Assembly: GCA_029856125.1 (NCBI GenBank)
Contig: JAHQWJ010000062.1
Location: 62,001-126,000 of the forward strand
DNA: 64,000 nucleotides
DNA from: Promethearchaeia archaeon
Lineage (GTDB): Archaea; Asgardarchaeota; Lokiarchaeia; Sigyniarchaeales; SOKP01
Reading direction: 5' to 3'
Shown: positions 49,594 through 59,435 of the stretch, piece after piece
Layout: the number at the start of each line of letters is the position of its first letter
How positions within the stretch are numbered: the first letter of the stretch is position 1
Position numbers and translations under genes: made by a program
The notes under the pieces: model-generated
What the model saw: only the letters and a program-made list of their open reading frames with translations
What the model was told of the DNA's origin: nothing
Databases searched by the model: none

Positions 49594-50730
49594 TTAAATT
49601 TTAAATCTTAAAATAGCAACAATAGATCCCAAATCAATTATTTGTTTCCCTGTTGGGTGTTCGCTGCTTAAAATATGAATTTCTCCACCCAGAGATTCTA
49701 CACCGTTTAATAATTGTTCTATTCTTAATTTCTGTTTTTTTGATGCACCCCTTATAAGAATATCTGCACAAAAAAGCTCTTTTACTGCTCTTTTTTCAAT
49801 AGCATTCGAGATTTCATCGAACCCAATTGCAATTAAATCTGAATTGGTGCTAAATAACTGAAAAATTTCCTCAATTTTCTCAGTTTCAAGGAAAATTTTA
49901 ACGTTTTTCTGTAGGAGTTTGAGTTCTTTTGATTTAAGAATTTCTAGGATAGCACTTTCAGTTCCGGAGCCAGCTTGAATGCTCACGATTTTCGGTAACT
50001 TCGTTATTTGGGCTTTTTCTTTAATAAATTGTTTTAAGTGATCCTTTGTACTCCCTGGACCACATAATATTATGATTTTTAAGTCTACGCGTTCTGTTTT
50101 TTCTTTAATTATACTGCTAATATCACTATAAAATTCTTCGTACGCTTTATTTCGATGTGATTGTTCGTATCTTTTGCCCGGGATATTTTTTTTTACCGTA
50201 GCTATTCTATTATGACTGTAATTTGTAATGAGAGCGATTGTTGCCAACCCAGATTCGATCGCTACTATTAGCATGACAAAATCAGTTTGAAATCGGGGTG
50301 ATTTCCCGAGGCGCTTAATCTCGCTTTTTAACCACTTAGGTTTTTCAATTGTTAATTTTTGTCCTGGTTCTATATTAAATGTATGATATGTCCCATACGA
50401 AACAAAATCTTCTGGGCCTTCTAAGATGGTTCCTTTCACTCTTAGTCGGTTTGAAAACTCGTGGAATGCGATAGAATCGACGTTAAGTTTCAATTTCATC
50501 TGTTTTCTTTCTCCTTTAGAACCTTCTTTTAAAACGATTCTACGGTTTGTTCGTGAAGTAACATGGTCGTTTTTGGCAATGGTATTATAAAGCGTCCATA
50601 GATCGTTTAAATCTTCGATTCTTAATGAAATGGTTTCCTCCTTCTTATCAATATCCAGAATTTTCATTGGGCACTTCAAACTCAAAATTCCTAAATTTTT
50701 ATAATTAATCCTAACAATTAAGTTTAACAC
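49594..50730 (-). CDS. pelA: Pelota (Dom34) mRNA surveillance protein; ATG at 50667 likely true start
   Basis: MKILDIDKKEETISLRIEDLNDLWTLYNTIAKNDHVTSRTNRRI; FCADILIRGASKKQK. Confidence 0.93.
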   Translation of the reverse strand: MLNLIVRINYKNLGILSLKCPMKILDIDKKEETISLRIEDLNDLWTLYNTIAKNDHVTSRTNRRIVLKEGSKGERKQMKLKLNVDSIAFHEFSNRLRVKGTILEGPEDFVSYGTYHTFNIEPGQKLTIEKPKWLKSEIKRLGKSPRFQTDFVMLIVAIESGLATIALITNYSHNRIATVKKNIPGKRYEQSHRNKAYEEFYSDISSIIKEKTERVDLKIIILCGPGSTKDHLKQFIKEKAQITKLPKIVSIQAGSGTESAILEILKSKELKLLQKNVKIFLETEKIEEIFQLFSTNSDLIAIGFDEISNAIEKRAVKELFCADILIRGASKKQKLRIEQLLNGVESLGGEIHILSSEHPTGKQIIDLGSIVAILRFKI

Positions 50731-50813
50731 ACTTAAATTGCATCTTGCTTGGGGAATTGTGAGTTAACTAAGAATAAAGAAAAAAAATATAAAAATACAA
50801 AAACACCTAAAAT

Positions 50814-50966
50814 TTAATCTGTTGCTCCTAAGGCTTGTTTAACTTTTTCTAATTCTTCCATTCGTTTCTTTTTCTCTTCTTCGCGTTTTTTCATGTCTTC
50901 CTCGTCAACCTTTTGGAGAGCAACACCTTTTTTAATTTCGTCTTTCAATTCGTTTCCTAACGACAT
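50814..50966 (-). CDS. Stand-alone 50-aa WH2-like (actin-binding motif) protein
   Basis: MSLGNELKDEIKKGVALQKVDEEDMKKREEEKKKRMEELEKVKQALGATD; absent from the ORF track because of size; fits L(L)xxIxxGxxLxKV. Confidence 0.72.
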   Translation of the reverse strand: MSLGNELKDEIKKGVALQKVDEEDMKKREEEKKKRMEELEKVKQALGATD

Positions 50967-51075
50967 AATAACTCAAACCTTTTAGTTTAGTTTCCTTTTA
51001 TGAGCACATTATCAATGCGTTCTATACACAATTTATGATAGAATTTATTTATAAGTCTTGGTTTTTAGAAAATGA

Positions 51076-51522
51076 TCAAATGTTCAATATCATTAAGTAA
51101 GCGCTTTGTTTGTCCCGATAATAATTTTCTATTCTTTGTGCGATTCGAAAATTAAATTTTTGATACAAGCTTATAGCAGCTTTATTTTTAGAGTTCACAT
51201 TCAATACAATTGTTTTTATCTCATCCGATGTTTTTACTTTATTCAGGGTGTATCTTAAGAGAAAACTCCCATAACCTCTTTTTCTTTCCCCTTTTCTGAT
51301 TAAAAAGTTAATCAAGTTTACTCTCTTATCTCGATCTTGAATAATAATGATGAACCCTATAATATTATTCGATAATTCGTCATCGATGAGCTTAAAAAAA
51401 TATGTGTTCTTCATTATCAAATTAAGAATTAATTCTTTAGAAAATGAGTCCTTCTTAAAAGATTTTCTTTCTAAATTGTATATTTCATCTAAATCCTTAA
51501 GAGTGACTGTATCAATAATCAT
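51076..51522 (-). CDS. GNAT N-acetyltransferase (RimI-like)
   Basis: RKGERKRGYGSFLLRYTLNKV, LNVNSKNKAAISLYQKFNFRIAQRIENYY. Confidence 0.85.
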   Translation of the reverse strand: MIIDTVTLKDLDEIYNLERKSFKKDSFSKELILNLIMKNTYFFKLIDDELSNNIIGFIIIIQDRDKRVNLINFLIRKGERKRGYGSFLLRYTLNKVKTSDEIKTIVLNVNSKNKAAISLYQKFNFRIAQRIENYYRDKQSAYLMILNI

Positions 51523-52663
51523 TTAGTCCCATCTCTTCTTTGAATAACATGATAGGTGTTTTTTCCGTTATTTGTTGATATTTATCTTCTCGAAACGGTG
51601 TCATTTCTATTACAAATCCTTGTAATTTATGCTGAATTAGTAAATCCATAAAAATTTCTTCCATCGCAAACTTTATGGGTAATTTAATAGTAGTAGCTTC
51701 GCAAGAAAAGAAGTTTTGAGGGATTTTTAGTTTATTTAATAAAAGATTACAAAACTCATCAATTTTCTTCTCCTCGCCTTCAATTAGAGCGTATAATAGC
51801 AACCCCTCTCTCGTGATTTCTTCGTATTGTAATTTAATAGTTTTTGCGCGTCTTAAGTACCTTTCTCTCAATTGCCAATAATCCTTAGCTATAATCGTGC
51901 AAAAATGAATTTTTATTGGAACTTTTGGAACGATATCACGCATGAGCTTCATTGCACATTCTTTACTATTCTTTACAGATGCTATTGTACCTGCTTCCAA
52001 CTTAAAATTTCGGTCTTTAAGGTTTTGACTATTTGGTAAACTATACTCAAATTCATTCAAATTGATAAAATCTGCGCCTATTTTGTTCAAATAAAAAATG
52101 AATTTTTTCAAATTATCTATATATTCCTCTTCTGGAATCACAGGTACTTCAGCACCTACAGACATACCCTTGTTTAATGCGTATTTAATCACGTTCCAAT
52201 TTTCTTTTGATGGGTTGAATCTAATTTCGTCTAACCCTGCTCGAGCGAGCTTTGTCGCAATTTCTTTGCTAAAATTAAGACCGTTGGTATAAAGGTGGAT
52301 ATGAAACTTTTTTCCTTTAATTTCTTTGATGAATTTGATATATTCAAGCGTTTTTTTTAAGTTGGGTTCATATAATGGGTCTCCGCCCGTAATACTCATT
52401 CCTTTCGCATTAATAGCTTTAAGTTCGAGGAGTATTTGTTCTTTAGAAGATATTTGAATCTCATTTATATAGGTATCTTTCTTACCTTTTCGTTTTTCAG
52501 AAATCGGACAATACCACCAGCAATGTTTTGGATTCTGACAGATTCCATTAAGAAATAACACTGCTTTAGTACCCTTTAAACATTGTTGACATCCTTTAGG
52601 AATTCCTTCTTTTTTTACGTAAAATGTCTGTGCCTTAGATTCTAAAATTACTGGATTTCTCAT
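51512..52663 (-). CDS. Radical SAM protein (PFL-activase-related, COG2108-like) with C-x5-C-x3-C cluster motif
   Basis: NGICQNPKHCWWYCPISEKRKGK; MSITGGDPL. Confidence 0.8.
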   Translation of the reverse strand: MRNPVILESKAQTFYVKKEGIPKGCQQCLKGTKAVLFLNGICQNPKHCWWYCPISEKRKGKKDTYINEIQISSKEQILLELKAINAKGMSITGGDPLYEPNLKKTLEYIKFIKEIKGKKFHIHLYTNGLNFSKEIATKLARAGLDEIRFNPSKENWNVIKYALNKGMSVGAEVPVIPEEEYIDNLKKFIFYLNKIGADFINLNEFEYSLPNSQNLKDRNFKLEAGTIASVKNSKECAMKLMRDIVPKVPIKIHFCTIIAKDYWQLRERYLRRAKTIKLQYEEITREGLLLYALIEGEEKKIDEFCNLLLNKLKIPQNFFSCEATTIKLPIKFAMEEIFMDLLIQHKLQGFVIEMTPFREDKYQQITEKTPIMLFKEEMGLNDY

Positions 52664-53367
52664 CTTTGTAACAGTTTTTTTCTCACAATTGATTTTTCAT
52701 TGGCTAATTTTTTTAACACATCTTCGGTAGTCTCGTTCATTTCAATTGATCTCTTTAGAAATACGCCTGTTTTTCCAAATTTTTCTCTCTTTAAAAGAAC
52801 TCTTTTTCTTTCATTAATCAAATCAATACTAACATTCAACTGCTTTGCAGCTAAATTTTCATTTCCAATAATCGAATATTCTTCATGACCATAAGAAATT
52901 GGTTGAATTAAAACTAACCTTTTATCGATTCCAGGGACTCTAATACTATTTTTTACTTGGTTTAGATTAATTTTTCCTCCAAAATCGTAAAATTCGCTTG
53001 ATTTTTTATTGAACTTAGATATTGGAATTGTTATGCTCTCTAACTCATCTAAGTAAATGTAGAGTTTCAATGTGTCAGCGGGAGTTGCCATAATGATTTC
53101 TCGGAAGTAATTATTAAAACCGTTCTTGTCGAGTATTATTTCTATTTGATATGGAGCGATTGATTGGGTTAAAACCATGTCGATATCGCTATCGTTATGG
53201 ATGTCGCCTCGGGCAATACTACCATATACATATAGATTCAAACCTTCTTTAGCGAACATCTCCAACAGCGTTTTAGTTCGTTCTCTTTTTTGTTGTAATA
53301 GTTGTAAATGGTTTTCAGAGTATGTAACCTTATTAAAATGATCTCTTAGAATTTTATGTCCTTTCAT
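52660..53367 (-). CDS. Nucleotidyltransferase domain protein
   Basis: LYVYGSIARGDIHNDSDIDMVL. Confidence 0.85.
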   Translation of the reverse strand: MKGHKILRDHFNKVTYSENHLQLLQQKRERTKTLLEMFAKEGLNLYVYGSIARGDIHNDSDIDMVLTQSIAPYQIEIILDKNGFNNYFREIIMATPADTLKLYIYLDELESITIPISKFNKKSSEFYDFGGKINLNQVKNSIRVPGIDKRLVLIQPISYGHEEYSIIGNENLAAKQLNVSIDLINERKRVLLKREKFGKTGVFLKRSIEMNETTEDVLKKLANEKSIVRKKLLQR

Positions 53368-53392
53368 TAGAATTTAATCGCTTCTATCTTTT

Positions 53393-54205
53393 TTACTGTT
53401 TCTCAATATATCCAATTATTACGCTTAAAAGTAATGTTTCGTAATACTTGAATGTGCTTTTAGTTTTTTTGATAATAGTATATTTGGTGTATTTAAATAT
53501 TTCTTTATTATGTAGTATCTTTTTTACTTTCTTGTTTTTAAAAAATGGATTTAATTTCTCACTAAGTATCGTAACTAATTTAGATTTTGTGTTTGAATCA
53601 GTTAGTAAAGTTAAATATACTTTCAGATTGTAAGAATTTAAGCGTGGGTTAATCAAAATTATGTTGCTACAATGGTAGTCTTTCAAAAGAAGATTCAAAG
53701 GTAAAACTTTTTTGGTAAAATCAATAACCTTATAATTCTGACTTAACAAGTTAAGATCTTGATTGTAAAACATTATAATAGTAGGAAAAGTTTGTTGCAA
53801 CTCTTTTTCAATATCAGATATCAATCGTTCCGTCAAGTTTTTATTTGATATTTTAAGCCGTAAGCTTATTACGTTATATCCAGACGTACAAAATGCTTCT
53901 GTGAGCGCTTTCAACATCATTAGTTTTCGATACCTTTTTATTAAGATTATTGTCGGTTTTATTAAATCTTCTTGCTGAAAAACGCTAGAAGTAGTCAGAT
54001 TGCACTTTTTTATAGATATAGACGAAAACTGATTGTTAATATCCAGCAGGTTATCAACTTCCCTAATCGTAGAAACATTTGAAAAAAAAAATCTCCATCT
54101 ATAAATTTCTTTAAATATCTTTACACAGATTAAAAGCAGGATTAACAATATGATTATGATAATATCAACTGTAATCCAATCAACTTGAAAGATGTCAAAT
54201 GTCAT
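53393..54205 (-). CDS. Hypothetical protein with N-terminal TM segment
   Basis: VDIIIIILLILLLICVKIF near N-terminus; rest unknown. Confidence 0.55.
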   Translation of the reverse strand: MTFDIFQVDWITVDIIIIILLILLLICVKIFKEIYRWRFFFSNVSTIREVDNLLDINNQFSSISIKKCNLTTSSVFQQEDLIKPTIILIKRYRKLMMLKALTEAFCTSGYNVISLRLKISNKNLTERLISDIEKELQQTFPTIIMFYNQDLNLLSQNYKVIDFTKKVLPLNLLLKDYHCSNIILINPRLNSYNLKVYLTLLTDSNTKSKLVTILSEKLNPFFKNKKVKKILHNKEIFKYTKYTIIKKTKSTFKYYETLLLSVIIGYIEKQ

Positions 54206-54229
54206 AATATTTACAACGCAGCACTTATT

Positions 54230-54544
54230 TTAATCTACAACTTCTTCAATCCAATCCAAATATTTCTCAGGTCCTTTCTCGATTTTGAAAGCAACACATT
54301 CGGGGTTTGAATAACTGTGAACTTCTCCGATTTTTTGAATTATTAAATCGCAATTTTTTTCAGTGGTTTTAATTATTAGAAGTAACTCGTTATCTCTTTC
54401 TATTTTTCCTTCCCACCAATATATGGAAAGTAAATTAGGTATGATATTTACGCAGGCTGCTAATTTATTTTCTATTAATAAGTTAGCAATTTTTTTACCT
54501 TCTTCAAAATTAGGTACAGTTACGAAAAATGTGTAATAATCCAT
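54230..54544 (-). CDS. cutA: CutA1 divalent-cation tolerance protein
   Basis: FFVTVPNFEEGKKIANLLIENKLAACVNIIPNLLSIYWWEGKIERDNELLLIIKT. Confidence 0.95.
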   Translation of the reverse strand: MDYYTFFVTVPNFEEGKKIANLLIENKLAACVNIIPNLLSIYWWEGKIERDNELLLIIKTTEKNCDLIIQKIGEVHSYSNPECVAFKIEKGPEKYLDWIEEVVD

Positions 54545-54817
54545 CTTTTTCCCTTAGGTATGATATCTGATTCTAATAATGTACAAATCAATTTCAATCT
54601 AATTGCGATATTAACAATTCATAAACAAAAAGAATTAAGCTAATAGGAAATCATTTATAAATTATTTTTGTATAAGGGAGAAAAAATAGATTTTAATTTT
54701 AGATTGCTTCTATGATATTTAATGTAGGAAATGCTATTTTTACTTAAATGAAATTATAAATAGGAGAACTTATATTATTAATAAAAAAAAATATAATTTT
54801 ATTATAAGGAGTGGATT

Positions 54818-55546
54818 GTAATCCTTCACAATGTTTACCTGATATCAAATTATACGGGCATTTGTTTAATCCATAGGAAGTATGGGACAATAGAGTTTAA
54901 TCAAGATTTAGTATCTGGTTTTTTAACGGCATTAAAAGATTTTTCAGTGGAGTTCTCGAAAGGATCGGGTGAATTAAAAATCATTGATATGCAAATATTT
55001 TATCTCCTTCTTGTTTTTAAGGAAGGAATATTGTGCACAGCAGCAGCTGACAAGAATGACGATGCCAAAATAACGCACAAAATTTTAAGTGATATTATCG
55101 ACAAATTTCTGAATAAGTATGGAAACCTAATGAAGGATTGGTCAGGAGATGTTAGGTTGTTCACAGGATTTGAAAATGTTATGGATGACATGTTAAAAAA
55201 CGGTCATGTGGCAGAAATTCAAATAAAGATTCCTATTTTAAAAATCTATGAAAAAGACTTTGTAAAATCTCAGAAACTTCTAACTAAAAAGGGCATGGTG
55301 CTTTCGGAGGAAGATTTACGGAAAGTTCAAGACCAGAAGCCCACATGGACTTCAAAACGTCTTCCTTCCCAAGTAATCATTCAGGGTTTTTTAAACAAGG
55401 AACAGTATAAGATTGCTCATTTAGCAGATGGTTTTCACACTGTAGCAGATATAGCAGAGGAGGCTGGCGTTCCAAAGGCAGAGATTGATGTAATGATCGA
55501 TGATTTAGACGATCTTGGCTTGCTCAAGTTTATTGAAATAAAATAA
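54818..55546 (+). CDS. Longin-like domain protein with C-terminal winged-helix-like region; start upstream of annotated 54947
   Basis: Frame open upstream: (V)ILHNVYLISNYTGICLIHRKYGTIEFNQDLVSGFLTALKDFSVEFSKGSGE; AAGGAG at 54806-54811; no ATG/GTG/TTG at the apparent N-terminus (ATT 54815 or GTA 54818). Confidence 0.65.
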   Translation, partial: VILHNVYLISNYTGICLIHRKYGTIEFNQDLVSGFLTALKDFSVEFSKGSGELKIIDMQIFYLLLVFKEGILCTAAADKNDDAKITHKILSDIIDKFLNKYGNLMKDWSGDVRLFTGFENVMDDMLKNGHVAEIQIKIPILKIYEKDFVKSQKLLTKKGMVLSEEDLRKVQDQKPTWTSKRLPSQVIIQGFLNKEQYKIAHLADGFHTVADIAEEAGVPKAEIDVMIDDLDDLGLLKFIEIK

Positions 55547-55703
55547 CGTAAATTTTTTCATATAGCCTATATATAACCCACATTTTCTAATTTCTTGAAT
55601 CTGATTTGGCTAATTTTACTATTTTTATTAAATTAAATATGCTTGTCCTATTAAAATTGGTAAACATAAAATTTATGAAAAAAATATCACTAATCTAATT
55701 AGT

Positions 55704-57176
55704 ATGAATGTGAATAAAATAGATGAAAACATCTACGAAATCCCTCAAAAAACTTTAATGGCTCGAGTAGAAGGAAAGATCGCAAAATTTCAAATGAGAG
55801 TACCTGTCCATATTTATGCTAACGATTACATTTTAGAAAAAATTAAAAACGATAGAACTTTGGATCAAATTTGTAATGTAGCTTGTCTCCCCGGTATACA
55901 AAAACATGCTATTGTTCTCTCTGATGCACACCAAGGTTATGGGTTTTGTATTGGGGGTGTAGCAGGAACAGACGCTTATTCTGGAATGATTTCCCCAGGT
56001 GGTGTAGGATACGATATAAACTGTGGTGTGAGAATTCTAAGAACAAATCTTCACCTTAAAGATATTGAAAGTTCAATTCCTAAATTACTAGACACTATTT
56101 TTAAGAATATACCATCCGGATTAGGAAGTAAAGGAAAATTAAGCATCAATTCCTCTCAATTAGATGAGGTTTTAGATAATGGCTTAAATTGGGCATTAGA
56201 TAATGATTATGCTATAAAAGAGGATTTAGAGCATTGCGAAGAAAACGGTTTTTTGAAAAACGCTGATTCAAAATTAGTATCTCAAAAAGCAAAGCAAAGA
56301 GGAATAAAACAACTCGGCTCTTTAGGGAGCGGTAACCATTTTCTCGAAATACAAAAGGTTGATGAGATTTATAACGAGTCAGTGGCAAAGAAATTGGGAA
56401 TCATTAATAAAGATCAAATAGCAATCATGGTTCATACTGGTTCCCGGGCTCTTGGTCATCAAGTGTGCACGGATTCGCTTAGAAATGTCGAGCAAGCAAT
56501 GAGAAAATACAAGATAAAAGTACCAGACCGCGAGTTAGCTTGTGTACCAGCCGATACTCCGGAGGCAATACAATACTTGAAAAACATGGCTTGCGCTGCA
56601 AATTTTGGGTTTACTAATCGCCAGTTAATAACGCATTGGCTAAGAGAATCTTTCCAAAATCATTTTAAAAGGAGTTTAGACGATCTGGATTTTAAATTGA
56701 TTTATGGTGTTTGTCATAATATCTTAAAGATAGAAGAACATGATGTTGATGGGAAAAAAATGAAATTAAACATCCACAGAAAAGGCGCAACTAGAGCCTT
56801 CCCCCCAGAGCATCCAGATATACCCCGTGATTATAAAAGTATAGGTCAACCAGTTTTAATTCCTGGAACTATGGGAACTGCTTCGTACTTATGTGTTGGG
56901 AGACCAAAAGCAATGGATCTCTCTTTTGGTTCGACAGCTCATGGATCTGGGCGTGTGATGTCAAGATCTAAAGCAACGAAACAATATTGGGGCACTAAAA
57001 TAAAGGAAGATCTAAGGAATAAAGGAATTACCGTAAAAGCCGCCTCTCCTAAAATAATTGCGGAAGAAGCTCCTGGAGCATATAAAGACATAGATCAGGT
57101 TGTCCAAGTGAGCCAAGATCTCGGCATTGTAGAAAAAATTGTAAGATTAGTTCCAATTGGCGTTGTAAAAGGATAA
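55704..57176 (+). CDS. rtcB: RNA-splicing ligase RtcB
   Basis: LSDAHQGYGFCIGGVAGTD, GGVGYDINCGVR, GSLGSGNHFLEIQ, HTGSRALGHQV, HRKGATRAFP. Confidence 0.97.
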   Translation: MNVNKIDENIYEIPQKTLMARVEGKIAKFQMRVPVHIYANDYILEKIKNDRTLDQICNVACLPGIQKHAIVLSDAHQGYGFCIGGVAGTDAYSGMISPGGVGYDINCGVRILRTNLHLKDIESSIPKLLDTIFKNIPSGLGSKGKLSINSSQLDEVLDNGLNWALDNDYAIKEDLEHCEENGFLKNADSKLVSQKAKQRGIKQLGSLGSGNHFLEIQKVDEIYNESVAKKLGIINKDQIAIMVHTGSRALGHQVCTDSLRNVEQAMRKYKIKVPDRELACVPADTPEAIQYLKNMACAANFGFTNRQLITHWLRESFQNHFKRSLDDLDFKLIYGVCHNILKIEEHDVDGKKMKLNIHRKGATRAFPPEHPDIPRDYKSIGQPVLIPGTMGTASYLCVGRPKAMDLSFGSTAHGSGRVMSRSKATKQYWGTKIKEDLRNKGITVKAASPKIIAEEAPGAYKDIDQVVQVSQDLGIVEKIVRLVPIGVVKG

Positions 57177-57288
57177 ATAATTACTTCTTCTTATGTTTCA
57201 AATTGAATCTTCTAAAAAAAGAAATTTTTTTTTTATTATTTCATGATAAAATTTTAAATGATATCGTTATCCAAAAAATATTTCGAAG

Positions 57289-57798
57289 TTAAATATCAAA
57301 TACTATATCTATTATGGTGCTTTCGTGTTTTTCTTCTATATTTAAGAAAGAATAAGTTATGGCCTTAACTTCGATTCCTATTTCGTGCTTACCTAAGTCG
57401 AACTTTTCACCTTTTAGAGTAGCACGCAACTTATAATTATCGTTAAATTTTTCAATTGAATGGACACAGATTTGATTAAAAACAAGCTCATCAACATCAA
57501 AAATATATAAAAATTCAGAAAGAAAATCAAATAATAGGGCTTCTTTATCCTCAGCCTCAACGATTATTTCTCTTTCGACTATAGGAGTTATTTTTTTTAA
57601 GTTTGGGGTTATGGTCGACATTAAACTATAAGCTGTTTGCGAAAAGGCTTCTTTTAATGATGATCCCCAACTTCTTACCTGAACATCGGCAGTATGATCT
57701 CTAAACTCAAATCCTGCTTTTTTCATGTGAAACTTAATTATTTTCAATATAGATTTACTATAAATAGGCTCTTTTAAAATTAAATCTTTGTTGTTCAA
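57289..57798 (-). CDS. Archease (RtcB partner); likely start 57726
   Basis: FEFRDHTADVQVRSWGSSLKEAFSQTAYSLM; LLFDFLSEFLYIFD. Confidence 0.9.
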   Translation of the reverse strand: MNNKDLILKEPIYSKSILKIIKFHMKKAGFEFRDHTADVQVRSWGSSLKEAFSQTAYSLMSTITPNLKKITPIVEREIIVEAEDKEALLFDFLSEFLYIFDVDELVFNQICVHSIEKFNDNYKLRATLKGEKFDLGKHEIGIEVKAITYSFLNIEEKHESTIIDIVFDI

Positions 57799-57846
57799 TT
57801 TATTTTTTCTAGGAGTTTAAAATAATAGGTTTGAAAATGTAATTAT

Positions 57847-58362
57847 ATGTTGAGTACAGTTTCTAACTCATTTATCACTAATCTGCTTTTTTATCAAAAG
57901 TTAATTATAAAAAAGATTTTTTCAAATGAAGAACTTTTGCTTTTTCACTTTTTTCATGAAACTACCAAAAGCCCCCCCCAAAATGTGATTATAGTAAAGG
58001 AATTTGTATTTTTTTTCCTAAAAAATGAAAATTATTTCAATGCAAAGTCCAAACTACCCTATCTTAGGAAGAAATTTGCGCATAGGAAAATCGTGATTGT
58101 ACGGGAAGAGGACGTACTAGTTAACTTAGTTTATGGGTTTTTTCCAGATCCTTATATTCATACAGTTAGAATCGAAAGAAATGTTTATACCGGAAAAACG
58201 AATATAATGGTAGGTTTTCTTTCGTACGAGGAACGAGGAATAGCTATAGGAGGTAACGGTAATTACATTAAAGCAGTTAACGAGATTTTCGAAAGATATG
58301 TTATTTTTGTTAATAGCGAAGCATTTCAAGTCAGAATTAAGTGTGATGTAGTTAAAATATAA
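57847..58362 (+). CDS. KH-domain (NusA-like) protein
   Basis: DPYIHTVRIERNVYTGKTNIMVGFLSYEERGIAIGGNGNYIKAVNEIFE. Confidence 0.55.
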   Translation: MLSTVSNSFITNLLFYQKLIIKKIFSNEELLLFHFFHETTKSPPQNVIIVKEFVFFFLKNENYFNAKSKLPYLRKKFAHRKIVIVREEDVLVNLVYGFFPDPYIHTVRIERNVYTGKTNIMVGFLSYEERGIAIGGNGNYIKAVNEIFERYVIFVNSEAFQVRIKCDVVKI

Positions 58363-59166
58363 TTACCAAGGCACATCTTTTAATTTTATTAGATACGCTA
58401 TAGTATTAGATATAAGGCTTACAGAAGGTGTTAAAATGAGAAGAAATATAACAATGTTTAGATCTGGGATCAAGTATAATCCAGGAAAAAAAATAGCTGG
58501 AATTAAAGCAAAAATCAGAGCTCCTATCGCAAAATCTAATTGATCTACGATCCAAAAAGGCGCTCCACTTTTAATATTGACCCTTCTTTTCAGAAAAGAT
58601 CCAGCTAAATCTCCAATAGCTGCACCATAGGAACAAAAGACAATCCTCAAAAGTATAATAACTATTCCTATTGGAAATGAACCTCCAACAAAATAATACT
58701 GATAATAAAACAATTCAGAATATAAATTGTAAACTCCAAGAGAAGCACCCTCAATTGGAATCTGTTGTATTGCGGGCCATAAAATAAAAAACAGCAAGAA
58801 TAATGCACTACTTAAGGGTATCCCTATGTATAAAGGTCCCTTGACAAATCCGGATATTGTTTTGTGATCTCCTAAAATTCTACGACCGTCTCGCCAAAGT
58901 TTACTTTTATCTAACGGTTTGCCGCCTCCGACAATAACCATTCCTGCGTTTGAAAAATATGCGGGGACGATAAAAAGTACACTAAAAATTAATATCGCTA
59001 ACCAATCAGCCCATGTAAAGATGATAGAGATAATCAGAAAGTTAAAAAAAAGCAAACTGATAAACGTAATTGTCAATATTATAGCGAATCTTACGTTTTT
59101 TTTATCGATATCTCCCTTATTATTTCTAGACATAAATTTTCCAGTAATATTAATGAATGTATTCAC
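58363..59166 (-). CDS. carS: CDP-archaeol synthase
   Basis: PAYFSNAGMVIVGGGKPLD, RILGDHKTISGFVKG, GAAIGDLAGSFLKRRVNIKSGAPFWIVDQLDFAIGAL. Confidence 0.92.
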   Translation of the reverse strand: MNTFINITGKFMSRNNKGDIDKKNVRFAIILTITFISLLFFNFLIISIIFTWADWLAILIFSVLFIVPAYFSNAGMVIVGGGKPLDKSKLWRDGRRILGDHKTISGFVKGPLYIGIPLSSALFLLFFILWPAIQQIPIEGASLGVYNLYSELFYYQYYFVGGSFPIGIVIILLRIVFCSYGAAIGDLAGSFLKRRVNIKSGAPFWIVDQLDFAIGALIFALIPAIFFPGLYLIPDLNIVIFLLILTPSVSLISNTIAYLIKLKDVPW

Positions 59167-59401
59167 TAATTTTTAATTAAAATTAAATTTTGGCAAATAT
59201 AACTAATTATACTAAACCCTTAATAATATTGCTTCCTAAATAATTATCTTTTAAAGTTCCGACAATAATATTATAAACTATCGATTTAATCGCTGCAAAT
59301 CAAAAAATTAGCATATTAAAGCTTTAATATATTATTCTTACTTTTTCGATTAATAAATAAATTTAAATAGCGCGGAATCGAAATAACAACTATTGGTATT
59401 A

Positions 59402-59416
59402 TTTCAAGTGGAAAAT
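59402..59416 (+). promoter_or_regulatory. ORB-like element (TTTCAAGTGGAAAAT) just upstream of orc1/cdc6
   Basis: Resembles the archaeal origin recognition box core TTCCAGTGGAAAC; single copy seen. Confidence 0.3.
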
Positions 59417-59435
59417 ATTTACATGGTGGAAATGA

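Noticed and set aside
57971-57981. CCCCCCCC homopolymer run as a phase-variable tract
   Set aside because: Single short run (within AAAGCCCCCCCCAAAATG) inside an open frame; plausible slippage site but no evidence of alternative frames being used.
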